Of a stretch of 64,000 nt of DNA, positions 43,701 to 52,210 are shown in pieces. The stretch is from positions 62,001 through 126,000 of the forward strand of contig NZ_JAAHTB010000003.1 in the NCBI RefSeq assembly GCF_010692745.1, in the 5' to 3' direction. The stretch comes from Methylobacterium sp. BTF04 (GTDB taxonomy: Bacteria; Pseudomonadota; Alphaproteobacteria; Rhizobiales; Beijerinckiaceae). The notes below the pieces were generated by a model, which was not told the origin of the DNA, ran no database searches, and was given only the letters and a program-made list of their open reading frames with translations. Position 1 is the stretch's first letter; every line of letters begins with the position of its first letter. A program made the position numbers and the translations under genes.

Positions 43701-44285
43701 CGCGATCTGGCGCAGCGCGCCCGATCCGCCGCCCGCGCCTTCGGGCCGGCCGGAGAGGCGTTCGCCCGCGCCGTCGCGGTCCAGGCCTATCGGGTGATGG
43801 CCTACAAGGACGAATACGAGGTGGCGCGGCTCTACGCGGAGCCCGCCTTCGCCGCCGCCCTCTCGGCCCGGTTCGCGGGGCAAAAGTCGCTTTCGGTCTG
43901 GCTCGCCCCGCCGCTGCTCGCCAAGCGCGATCCCGCGACGCATCGCCCGATCAAGCGCCGGTTCGGCCCGTGGATCTTCCCGGCCCTGCGCCTGCTCGCC
44001 AAGGGCAAGGCGTTGCGCGGCACCCCGGTGGATCCGTTCGGCCGCACCCGGGAGCGCCGGGCGGAGCGGGACCTGCGCGATGCCTATCTCGCCCTCGTCG
44101 GGCGCCTGTGCGGCGAGCTCGCACCCCACAACCTGGAGGCCGCGACGGCGCTCGCCACGCTACCGGCCGAGATTCGCGGCTTCGGCCCGGTGAAGGAAGC
44201 GGCGCTGGCCGCCGCCGCTGACCGGAGGCAAATGCTGATGGACGCGTACGACACCGCCCGCCCCGACGGCGCGAAGGCGGCCTGA
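40767..44285 (+). CDS. Fused indolepyruvate-type 2-ketoacid:ferredoxin oxidoreductase
   Basis: Encodes 1172 residues. It oxidatively decarboxylates 2-keto acids (aryl- or branched-chain) to acyl-CoA with thiamine diphosphate and Fe-S clusters. The N-terminal part has [13 protein letters not shown] and [42 protein letters not shown]; the TPP domain has [17 protein letters not shown] and [27 protein letters not shown] (Cys651 onward) is a ferredoxin-like cluster; and from ~730 the gamma-type domain follows ([28 protein letters not shown]). This is the single-chain form found in aerobes. First gene of the operon; the next starts 9 bp later. Confidence 0.9.
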   Translation: [1172 protein letters not shown]

Positions 44286-44294
44286 GGAGGCATC

Positions 44295-45422
44295 GTGGTT
44301 CTCACCGAGACGCAAACCGCCATCCAGGCCGCCGTACGGGCCTTCGCGCAGGCGCGGATCCGGCCCGGCGCGGCCGCCTGCGAGGCGGCCGGGGGCTATC
44401 CCGCCGCCCTGTTCGAGGAGATGGCCGCCCTCGGGCTGATGGGGATGCTGGCGCCCGAGGAGCTGTCCGGCGCAGGCGCCGACACGGTCTCCTATGCGCT
44501 CGCCCTGATGGAGATCGCCGCCGCCGACGGGGCGCTCTCGACCATCCTGTCGATCCAGAACTCGATCCTGGTGGGGGGCCTGCTGAAGGACGGCAGCGAG
44601 GCGCAGAAGGCGCGGTTCCTGCCGGACCTGATCGCCGGCCGCAGCCTCGGCGCGTTCGCGCTGACGGAAGCGGAAGCGGGGTCCGACGCCGCCGCCCTCC
44701 GCACCCGCGCGACCCGGGTGGCGGGCGGCTGGCGGCTCGACGGCGCCAAGCAGTTCATCACCTCCGGCCGGATCGCCAAGATCGCCATGGTGTTCGCCGT
44801 CACGGATCCGGAGGCGGGCCGCAAGGGCATCACCGGCTTCCTCGTGCCCACCGACACGCCCGGCTACAGCGTGGAACGGGTCGAGAAGAAGCTCGGCCAG
44901 GGCGCCTCGGAGACCTGCGCGCTCCGCCTCGACGCGTGCGTCGTGCCGGACGACCTCGTCTTCGGCCCGGTGGGTCGCGGCTATTCCATCGCGCTCTCGA
45001 ACCTCGAGGCCGGCCGGATCGGCATCGCGGCGCAATCCGTCGGCATGGCGCAGGCCGCCCTGGAGATCGCCGTCGGCTACGCGCGGGACCGCCGGTCCAT
45101 GGGCGCGGCGATCATCACGCATCAGGCGGTCGGATTCCGCCTCGCCGACGCCGCAGCCCGCCTCGAGGCCGCGCGCCAGCTCACGCTCCACGCCGCCGCC
45201 TTGAAGGATGCCGGGCTGCCCTGCCTCAAGCAGGCGTCGATGGCCAAGCTGGTCGCCTCCGAGACTGCGGAATCCGTCGTCTCCGCGGCGATCCAGACGC
45301 TCGGCGGCTACGGCTATCTCGAAGAGTTCGGGCTCGCGAAGATCTACCGCGATGTCCGTGTGTGCCAGATCTACGAAGGCACGTCCGACATCCAGCGCAT
45401 GCTGATCGCACGCGCGCTCTGA
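44295..45422 (+). CDS. Acyl-CoA dehydrogenase
   Basis: Encodes 375 residues, an FAD enzyme forming a 2,3-enoyl-CoA. FALTEAEAGSDAAALRTRA and GAKQFITSGRIAKIAMVFAVT are the standard signatures; GLAKIYRDVRVCQIYEGTSDIQRMLIARAL closes the chain, with Glu in YEGTSDIQ at the usual catalytic/FAD position for the short-chain class. Length and C-terminus are typical of short/branched-chain or butyryl-CoA dehydrogenases. In this operon it would act on the acyl-CoA made by the ketoacid oxidoreductase. Confidence 0.93.
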   Translation: MVLTETQTAIQAAVRAFAQARIRPGAAACEAAGGYPAALFEEMAALGLMGMLAPEELSGAGADTVSYALALMEIAAADGALSTILSIQNSILVGGLLKDGSEAQKARFLPDLIAGRSLGAFALTEAEAGSDAAALRTRATRVAGGWRLDGAKQFITSGRIAKIAMVFAVTDPEAGRKGITGFLVPTDTPGYSVERVEKKLGQGASETCALRLDACVVPDDLVFGPVGRGYSIALSNLEAGRIGIAAQSVGMAQAALEIAVGYARDRRSMGAAIITHQAVGFRLADAAARLEAARQLTLHAAALKDAGLPCLKQASMAKLVASETAESVVSAAIQTLGGYGYLEEFGLAKIYRDVRVCQIYEGTSDIQRMLIARAL

Positions 45423-45432
45423 GGGTTCTACG

Positions 45433-46617
45433 ATGCCTGGGGATCCCATCGTCATCGCGGGCTACGCCAGGACCCCCATGGGCGGGTTCCAGGGCGCGCT
45501 CGCAGGAGCAACGGCGACGCAGCTCGGGGCGGCCGCGGTGGCGGCGGCGGTCGCGCGCGCCGGACTCGATCCGGCGCGGGTCGACCGGATCTACATGGGC
45601 TGCGTGCTGCCGGCCGGGCTCGGGCAGGCGCCGGCCCGGCAGGCGGCCCTGGCCGCCGGCCTGCCGCGCTCCGTCGAGGCCACCACGGTGAACAAGATGT
45701 GCGGCTCGGGGATGCAGGCGGCGATCATGGCCGCCGACGCCCTCGACGCCGGGGCCGCGGACGTGGTCGTCGCCGGCGGCATGGAGAGCATGACCAACGC
45801 GCCCTTCCTGCTGCCGAAGCACCGCTCCGGCGCGCGGATCGGGCACGACCGGGTCGTCGATTCGATGATGATGGACGGCCTGGAGGACGCCTACGAGCCC
45901 GGACGGCCGATGGGGGCGTTCGCCGAGGACACCGCCCGCGCCTACGGGTTCACGCGGGAGGAGCAGGACGCCTACGCGCTGCGCTCGCTCGCCCGCGCCA
46001 GGGCGGCCATCGCGGACGGCGCCTTCGAGCAAGAGATCGTACCGGTGGAGATCGCGACGCGGGCAGGCGTCGTCCGCGTGGCGATCGACGAGCAGCCGGG
46101 CAAGGCCCGGCCCGAGAAGGTGCCCGCGCTCAAGCCGGCCTTTGCGCAGGACGGCACGATCACCGCGGCGAGCTCCGCCTCGATCTCCGACGGGGCCGCG
46201 GCCCTCGTGATGACCCGCGAGAGCGTGGCCGTCCGGCTCGGGCTGCCGGTGCTGGCCCGGGTCGTCGCACGGGGCGGGTATGCGCACGCGCCGGCGCAGT
46301 TCGCCACCGCCCCGGTTCCGGCCCTGCGGAAGGTCATCGAACGGGCCGGCTGGACGGTGGGGGACGTCGACCTGTTCGAGGTCAACGAGGCCTTCGCGGT
46401 CGTACCGATGATCGCCATGCGCGAACTCGGGATCCCGGCCGAGCGCATGAACGTGAACGGCGGCGCCACCGCGCTCGGGCACCCGATCGGCGCGAGCGGC
46501 GCGCGCATCGTCGCGACCCTCCTCGGCGCCCTCGCGGCACGGGAGGCACGGCGCGGCGTCGCCGGAATCTGCATCGGCGGCGGCGAGGCCACCGCCCTCG
46601 CCCTCGAACGCGCCTGA
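45433..46617 (+). CDS. Acetyl-CoA acetyltransferase (thiolase)
   Basis: Encodes 394 residues. The nucleophile is Cys90 in VNKMCGSGMQAA; the second-site motifs VNVNGGATALGHPIGASGARI (catalytic His) and GICIGGGEATALALE (second Cys) are intact. It cleaves or condenses 3-ketoacyl-CoA. Together with the neighbouring SDR it can finish the beta-oxidation of a 2-methyl-branched or short-chain acyl-CoA. It follows the acyl-CoA dehydrogenase by 10 bp. Confidence 0.94.
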   Translation: MPGDPIVIAGYARTPMGGFQGALAGATATQLGAAAVAAAVARAGLDPARVDRIYMGCVLPAGLGQAPARQAALAAGLPRSVEATTVNKMCGSGMQAAIMAADALDAGAADVVVAGGMESMTNAPFLLPKHRSGARIGHDRVVDSMMMDGLEDAYEPGRPMGAFAEDTARAYGFTREEQDAYALRSLARARAAIADGAFEQEIVPVEIATRAGVVRVAIDEQPGKARPEKVPALKPAFAQDGTITAASSASISDGAAALVMTRESVAVRLGLPVLARVVARGGYAHAPAQFATAPVPALRKVIERAGWTVGDVDLFEVNEAFAVVPMIAMRELGIPAERMNVNGGATALGHPIGASGARIVATLLGALAAREARRGVAGICIGGGEATALALERA

Positions 46618-46626
46618 GGACCGATC

Positions 46627-47376
46627 ATGGATATCGACAGCATCGCGGCGATCGTCACCGGGGGCGCCTCCGGGCTCGGCGGGGCGACCGCCGAACGGCT
46701 CGCCCGCGAGGGCGCCCGCGTCGCCATTCTCGATCTCAACGCGGAGGCGGGCCGGGCGCGGGCGGAGCGGATCGGCGGCCTCTTCGTCCAGACGGACGTC
46801 ACCGATCCCGACGCGGTCGCGACGGCGGAGGCCGCGCATGGCGTCGCCCGCATCCTCGTCAACTGCGCCGGGGTAGCGCCGGCGGCCAAGGTGATCGGCA
46901 AGGACGGCACCCCACACCCGCTCGCCGACTTCCGCCGGGCCGTCGAGATCAACCTCGTCGGCACCTTCAACGTGATGACGCAGTTCGCGGCCCGGCTGGC
47001 CACCGCCGAGGCGCTCGGCGAGGAGCGCGGAATCATCGTCAACACCGCCAGCATCGCCGCCTTCGACGGGCAGATCGGGCAGGCCGCCTACGCCGCCTCC
47101 AAGGGCGGCGTCGTCGGGCTGACGCTGCCCGTGGCGCGCGAACTCGCCCGGTCTCGCATCCGCGTGATGGCGATCGCGCCGGGCCTGTTCCTCACGCCCA
47201 TGCTCGAAGGCCTGCCGCAGGCGGCCCAGGATTCCCTCGGCACGCAGGTGCCGCATCCGAGCCGCCTCGGCCGGCCGGAGGAGTTCGCGGATCTCGTCCG
47301 CTGCATCGTCGCAAACCTGATGCTGAACGGCGAAGTCGTGCGCCTCGACGGCGCGCTGCGCATGCCGCCGCGCTGA
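46627..47376 (+). CDS. Short-chain dehydrogenase, 3-hydroxyacyl-CoA dehydrogenase type II (HSD10-like)
   Basis: Encodes 249 residues. The NAD loop is TGGASGLGGATAERLA; the active site has Tyr155-x3-Lys159 in GQAAYAASKGGVVGLTLPVARELA. The long insertion KVIGKDGTPHPLADFRRAVEINLVGTFNVMTQFAARLA and the ending PHPSRLGRPEEFADLV...MLNGEVVRLDGALRMPPR are typical of 3-hydroxy-2-methylbutyryl-CoA dehydrogenases, which act in isoleucine degradation. Operon context supports that use. Confidence 0.9.
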   Translation: MDIDSIAAIVTGGASGLGGATAERLAREGARVAILDLNAEAGRARAERIGGLFVQTDVTDPDAVATAEAAHGVARILVNCAGVAPAAKVIGKDGTPHPLADFRRAVEINLVGTFNVMTQFAARLATAEALGEERGIIVNTASIAAFDGQIGQAAYAASKGGVVGLTLPVARELARSRIRVMAIAPGLFLTPMLEGLPQAAQDSLGTQVPHPSRLGRPEEFADLVRCIVANLMLNGEVVRLDGALRMPPR

Positions 47377-47411
47377 CCCCTTCGATCCTCCTCCGTTCGA
47401 AAGCCAACACA

Positions 47412-48434
47412 GTGACCGTATTCCGGCATTCGCAATCCGACCGGCACGAGGCGGTGCTCCACTGCCAGGACCCGGCGAGCGGCCTCAAGGCGATCATCGC
47501 GATCCACAGCACGAAACGCGGGCCTGCCCTCGGCGGCTGCCGCATGCTGCCCTACGCCTCCGAGGATGCGGCGCTCTCCGACGCCCTGCGCCTGTCGCGG
47601 GGGATGTCGTACAAGAACGCGCTGGCCGGCCTGCCCTGCGGCGGCGGCAAGGCGGTGATCATCGGCGATCCGCGGACGGACAAGACCCCGGACCTGCTGC
47701 GGGCGTTCGGGCGCTGCGTCGACATGCTCGGCGGCCGCTACCTCACCGCCGAGGATTCCAACATCTCCACGCCCGACGTCGCCCTGATGCGCGAGACCAC
47801 GCGGCACGTGCGGCGCGGACCGTTCGATGGATCCGGCGACCCCTCGCCGGTCACGGCCTGGGGCGTGTTCCTCGGGATCAAGGTCGGGCTCGAGCATCGC
47901 GGCCTCGACGTGGACGGCGCGACGGTCATCGTCGAGGGCCTGGGCAAGGTCGGCCTCGCGCTGGCGCACTACCTCCACGAGGCCGGCGCCACGCTGCTGG
48001 TCTCGGACGTGGATGGGGAAAAGGTGGCGGAGGCGTGCCGCCGCTACCGCGCCGAGGCTTTGGCGCCGGGCAGCGCCCACCGGGCGGCGGCGGACGTGTA
48101 TTCCCCGAACGCCTACGGCGCGACCCTGAACGCCGTGACGATCCCGGAGATCAGGGCCAGGGTCGTCGCGGGGGGCGCCAACAACCAGCTCGCCACCCCC
48201 GAGGATGGCCACCGCCTGCGCGAGGCCGGAATCCTGTACTGCCCGGATTACGTCGTGAATGCCGGCGGCGTGATCCGCCTCCATTCGGACGGGGAGCCGA
48301 TCGACGTCGAGACCGCCCTGCGCCGCACCGACACGATCGCCGACACCACCCGGCAGATCCTGCGTGCCGCGGATGCCGACGGCATTCCCACGAGCGAGGC
48401 GGCCGACCGGATCGCCGAGCGCCTGCTGCGCTGA
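47412..48434 (+). CDS. Leucine/phenylalanine-type amino acid dehydrogenase
   Basis: Encodes about 340 residues from a GTG start. It deaminates an L-amino acid to the 2-keto acid with NAD. Signatures: RGPALGGCRMLPY, RLSRGMSYKNALAGLPCGGGKAVIIGDP (catalytic lysines), TAEDSNISTPDVALM and the Rossmann loop VIVEGLGKVGLALAHYLHEAGA, then CPDYVVNAGGVI. Sequence cannot decide among Leu, Val, Ile and Phe as substrate. The GTG start is supported by family alignment; the gene follows the SDR by 35 bp and closes the operon, supplying the keto acid for its first enzyme. Confidence 0.9.
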   Translation: MTVFRHSQSDRHEAVLHCQDPASGLKAIIAIHSTKRGPALGGCRMLPYASEDAALSDALRLSRGMSYKNALAGLPCGGGKAVIIGDPRTDKTPDLLRAFGRCVDMLGGRYLTAEDSNISTPDVALMRETTRHVRRGPFDGSGDPSPVTAWGVFLGIKVGLEHRGLDVDGATVIVEGLGKVGLALAHYLHEAGATLLVSDVDGEKVAEACRRYRAEALAPGSAHRAAADVYSPNAYGATLNAVTIPEIRARVVAGGANNQLATPEDGHRLREAGILYCPDYVVNAGGVIRLHSDGEPIDVETALRRTDTIADTTRQILRAADADGIPTSEAADRIAERLLR

Positions 48435-48621
48435 ACCGCCCGGCGCGGGCCGCTACGCAGTGTTCGACGGCCCTGACGGCCTGGACTATCCGGACGGGCG
48501 AAGCCGATAAGCTGATCGCTGCGGTGATCGGACGGCCCAGTGGTTCCCCGCGCAGAATTCGGCGAACGAACCATTTGCCGCCTCAGGCCGTTTGCAGCTC
48601 CACACAGGGAGAAAACGCGAC

Positions 48622-49020
48622 ATGAAGACGTTCTGCGCAATCGCCGCCATCAGTTTGAGCCTGATGGGCTCGGTGGGCTTCGCCTCGGCTCAGTCCTATG
48701 GCGGCCGCGATTACGGCTACGGCGACCGCGACGACAGGGACCGCGGCCGTGGCTCGCGCGACCGCGATTACGATGACAGGGATCGGGGCCGTGGGAACGG
48801 CGAGCGGAGCCGCGATTATGGAGACCGCCAGAACTCCGGCGGGCGCCAGGACTTCGGAGGGCGCCAGAACTCCGGCGGGCGCCAGAATGGCTTCGACGAA
48901 AGCGCCTATATCCGGTGTAATCCCGATGTGCGCCAGGCGCTTGCCAATGGCCAGCTGACCTCGGCCTTCGCGCACTACCAGAAGTTCGGTCGCCGCGAGG
49001 GTAGACGCCTCAGCTGCTGA
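48622..49020 (+). CDS. Small secreted protein with Asp/Arg/Gly repeats
   Basis: Encodes 132 residues. Signal peptide MKTFCAIAAISLSLMGSVGFASAQ, then a low-complexity stretch (residues ~25-85) of Tyr/Gly/Arg/Asp repeats including RQNSGGRQ-type triplets, and a conserved-looking C-terminal module ESAYIRCNPDVRQALANGQLTSAFAHYQKFGRREGR that resembles the YLxxNPDVxxA...AFxHYxxFGxxEGR motif found singly or repeated in several bacterial surface proteins. Function unknown. GGGAGAA lies eight bases before the ATG. Confidence 0.7.
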   Translation: MKTFCAIAAISLSLMGSVGFASAQSYGGRDYGYGDRDDRDRGRGSRDRDYDDRDRGRGNGERSRDYGDRQNSGGRQDFGGRQNSGGRQNGFDESAYIRCNPDVRQALANGQLTSAFAHYQKFGRREGRRLSC

Positions 49021-49668
49021 CCCGTGCCCGAAGCCCCCAGGGCTCGATCTGCACTCCAGGTGCCGGTCGATGACCTTGGTGGGTCCGGGCGCAACAGGCT
49101 CCCTCTCCGGTTTGGGAGAAGGTCGGGGTGTGGGCCGTGGACCATCCGGGCAGGTCGCACACTTCATCCTACCCCCTATCTTCGCGGATAGGGGACTCGC
49201 GCTCGCAAGCGATTGCGGGGCCACGGTGTCGATCGGCGCCCCTCGCTCGGCAAGACCACGGCTTCCTGATTTGGGTCGCGCGAAACCGCTGCGTCACCCC
49301 GATCCCGACGATGTCGCATCCGGGCTCTCGCTGCCGCCGAGACCCGTGCGAGCGGGATGGCGAGGCGGCCCTCGGTCTCCGATCATAAGGGACGCGGCGT
49401 CGCTCGCCAGTTCGGCGATGTGCGGTCCAAACCCCGCATGCGGAGCGGGCTCACCCGCCGCACGCGAGACAGCGCGTGGCCTGCCCGACGAACCAAGAGC
49501 GCGGCATTGCCAGCGTCGTTCCGCAGTCGGTCGCGACCGACAGCGCGGTTGTGACGAGACTTTTCCGGGCTTTGCATCGTTATCGCCATGGGCAGGGGCC
49601 TGCGCGCACCCTAAGAGCGATCCCCGGACACTCCGAGATTATCGACAGATGCCAACAAAGCCGATGCC
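49021..49668. other. 648-bp gap with palindromic repeats
   Basis: No convincing gene. It contains a copy of the CCCTCTCC...GGGAGAAGG palindrome family (about 49086-49125) and a perfect hairpin CCCCTATC / GATAGGGG (49173-49180 and 49187-49194, loop TTCGCG). Confidence 0.45.
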
Positions 49669-52206
49669 ATGACCGAAGAAGGCGTCGACCTGACATCGTG
49701 CGACCGTGAGCCGATCCATATCCTGGGTGCGGTCCAATCCTTCGGCTTCCTGGTCGCCGTCTCGCCCGATTGGATCGTGGTCCGGGCCTCCGAGAACGCG
49801 CCCCGCTGGCTCGGACGCCCGGTCGCGGACATGCTGGGAGAACCGCTGTCGGACATCCTCGACGGAGAGGCGATCCACATCATCCGCGGGCACCTGCAGA
49901 CCCTGCGCGGCGCGGATGCCATCGACCGCATCTTCGACACCGTCCTGCAGGAGGGCGGCCCCGCCTTCGACATCGCCCTACACCTGTCGGGCGCGGACAT
50001 CGTCATCGAGGCCGAGCCGAGCACCTCCGAGCATCTGAATGCCGGAAACCTCGTGCGCGGCATGGTCGGCCGCCTGCAGCAGACCACCGGATTCGACCCG
50101 TTCTGCCGCGAAGCCGTCCGCCAGATGCGGGCCCTCACCGGCTTCGATCGCGTGATGGTCTATCGCTTCGATTCGGACGAATCGGGCGTGGTCATCGCGG
50201 AATCGGTTCGGTCGAACCTCGATCCGTATCTCGGCTTGCACTACCCGGCCTCCGACATCCCGAAGCAGGCGCGCGCGCTCTACGAGCGCAACTGGCTCAG
50301 GATCATCGCCGACGTGGACGGCGAGAATTTCGCCGTGCTGCCGCAGCGCGATCCCGAGGGCAGGCCCCTCGACCTGTCGATGAGCACCCTGCGCACGGTG
50401 TCGCCGATCCACCTCGAATATCTGCGCAACATGGGCGTAGCGGCCTCGCTGTCGGTGTCGATCCTGCGCGGCGGCAAGCTGTGGGGGCTGTTTGCCTGCC
50501 ACCACTCCGAGCCGCGCCACATCTCCCTGGAGCGCCGCACCGGCGCCGAGCTGTTCGGGCAGATGTTCTCCTGGATTCTGGAGAGCCGCGAGCGCGAGGC
50601 CGAAGTCGCCTACGAGGCCAAGTCGCGCGAGTTGCACAACCGCCTGATGGGGGCGATGGCCTCGGGCGGGACCAGCCTCGAAAACATCACCGGCTTCCTC
50701 GACGACATCGCCGGCATCGTCACCTGCGACGGCATCGGCGTCTGGGTGAACGGCCACGTGACCCTGCAGGGCGCGACGCCCACCGTCGAGGAGTTCACCG
50801 GCCTCGTCCGCTTCCTCAACCGGACCGCCGCCAGCCGCGCCTTCGCCACGAACGAGATCGGCAAGGTCCATCGGCCGGGGGCCGATTTCACCGAGCGGGC
50901 GGCGGGCCTCCTCGCCGTTCCGATCTCGCGGGCACCGCGCGACTTCCTCGTGTTCTTCCGCCGCGAGATCGCCCGTACGGTGACCTGGGCCGGCAATCCC
51001 GACAAGCCGGTGACGCCGGGACCCAACGGAATCCGGCTGACCCCGCGCAAGAGCTTCGAGGCTTGGAGCGAAGTGGTCCACGGCCAATCCGCGCCCTGGA
51101 CCGAGGCGGATCTGCGCATTGCCGAATCGCTGCGCATCACCTTGCTCGAAGTGATCCTGCGGCTGACCGATTCCGCCGAGAAAGAGCGCAAGACCGCGCA
51201 GGAACGCCAGGAACTGCTCATCGCCGAGCTGAACCACCGCGTCCGCAACATCCTCAACCTGATCCGCGGCATCGTCGCCCAGAGCCGTTCGGGCACCGAC
51301 AGCGTCGAGGCGTTCGCGGCGGTGGTCGGCGGCCGCATCCAGGCGCTCGCACGGGCGCACGACCAGATCACCACCACCAACTGGGGGCCGGGGTCGTTGC
51401 GCGATCTCATCGCCCTCGAGGCGGAGGCCTATCTCGGGGCGCGCGCGGACCGGGTCTGCCTGGCGGGCGTGGACATGCTGCTGGAGCCGCAGGCCTTCTC
51501 GACCCTGGCTCTCGTCGTCCACGAACTGATGACGAATTCGGCGAAGTACGGGGCGCTGTCCGATGGCCACGGCCGGGTCGACGTGCGCTGGGAAACCGAC
51601 GCGGCCGGGCGCCTCGTGATCCGCTGGTCCGAGACCGATGGCCCGCCGGTGAAGCCCCCGACCCGCCGCGGCTTCGGCACCACCCTGATCGAGCGCTCGA
51701 TTCCCTACGAATTGCAGGGGGAGGCCGAGATCACCTATGCGCTGGGCGGTGTCACGGGACGCTTCGTCGTGCCCGCGGCCTTCGTTCGCATCGCTCCCGT
51801 CACCAAGGCGCCGGCCGGTCTCCGAAACGCCGTGGAGACCGAGCGTTCCGCCCGGCTGTCCGGGACCGCTCTGGTGGTCGAGGACAACATGATCATCGCG
51901 CTGGAGGCGGAGGAAATCCTCACTTCCCTCGGGGCGAGCGCGGTCGACATGGCGGCGTCCGTCCACGATGCGCTGCGGCTGATCGAATCGGGCAAGCCGA
52001 AATTCGCGCTGCTCGACGTCAATCTCGGCTCCGAGACGAGCGTGCCCGTGGCCCGGCGCCTCGCCGCCCTCGGCACCCCCTTCGCCTTCGCCACCGGCTA
52101 TGGCGAGAGCTTCCGCATCCCGCCCGAGCTCGGCGACGTGCCGATGATCAAGAAGCCCTACACCGCCGACAGCCTGGGCAAGATGCTGGCCGCTCGCTTT
52201 TCCTGA
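49669..52206 (+). CDS. bphP: Bacteriophytochrome, HWE-type histidine kinase with C-terminal receiver
   Basis: Encodes 845 residues. A red/far-red photoreceptor: Cys11 in DLTSCDREPIHILGAVQ is the biliverdin attachment site; PAS (to ~110), GAF (~135-300, with YPASDIPKQARALYERNWLRIIADV) and PHY (~320-500) domains follow. The kinase is of the HWE class: LLIAELNHRVRNILNLIRG with His523, VVHELMTNSAKYGALS and GFGTTLIERSI. A receiver with Asp783 (ALLDVNLGSE) and a late Lys (IKKPYTA) ends the protein. It converges with the heme oxygenase gene, which makes its chromophore; stops are 4 bp apart. Confidence 0.95.
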   Translation: MTEEGVDLTSCDREPIHILGAVQSFGFLVAVSPDWIVVRASENAPRWLGRPVADMLGEPLSDILDGEAIHIIRGHLQTLRGADAIDRIFDTVLQEGGPAFDIALHLSGADIVIEAEPSTSEHLNAGNLVRGMVGRLQQTTGFDPFCREAVRQMRALTGFDRVMVYRFDSDESGVVIAESVRSNLDPYLGLHYPASDIPKQARALYERNWLRIIADVDGENFAVLPQRDPEGRPLDLSMSTLRTVSPIHLEYLRNMGVAASLSVSILRGGKLWGLFACHHSEPRHISLERRTGAELFGQMFSWILESREREAEVAYEAKSRELHNRLMGAMASGGTSLENITGFLDDIAGIVTCDGIGVWVNGHVTLQGATPTVEEFTGLVRFLNRTAASRAFATNEIGKVHRPGADFTERAAGLLAVPISRAPRDFLVFFRREIARTVTWAGNPDKPVTPGPNGIRLTPRKSFEAWSEVVHGQSAPWTEADLRIAESLRITLLEVILRLTDSAEKERKTAQERQELLIAELNHRVRNILNLIRGIVAQSRSGTDSVEAFAAVVGGRIQALARAHDQITTTNWGPGSLRDLIALEAEAYLGARADRVCLAGVDMLLEPQAFSTLALVVHELMTNSAKYGALSDGHGRVDVRWETDAAGRLVIRWSETDGPPVKPPTRRGFGTTLIERSIPYELQGEAEITYALGGVTGRFVVPAAFVRIAPVTKAPAGLRNAVETERSARLSGTALVVEDNMIIALEAEEILTSLGASAVDMAASVHDALRLIESGKPKFALLDVNLGSETSVPVARRLAALGTPFAFATGYGESFRIPPELGDVPMIKKPYTADSLGKMLAARFS

Positions 52207-52210
52207 GCGA

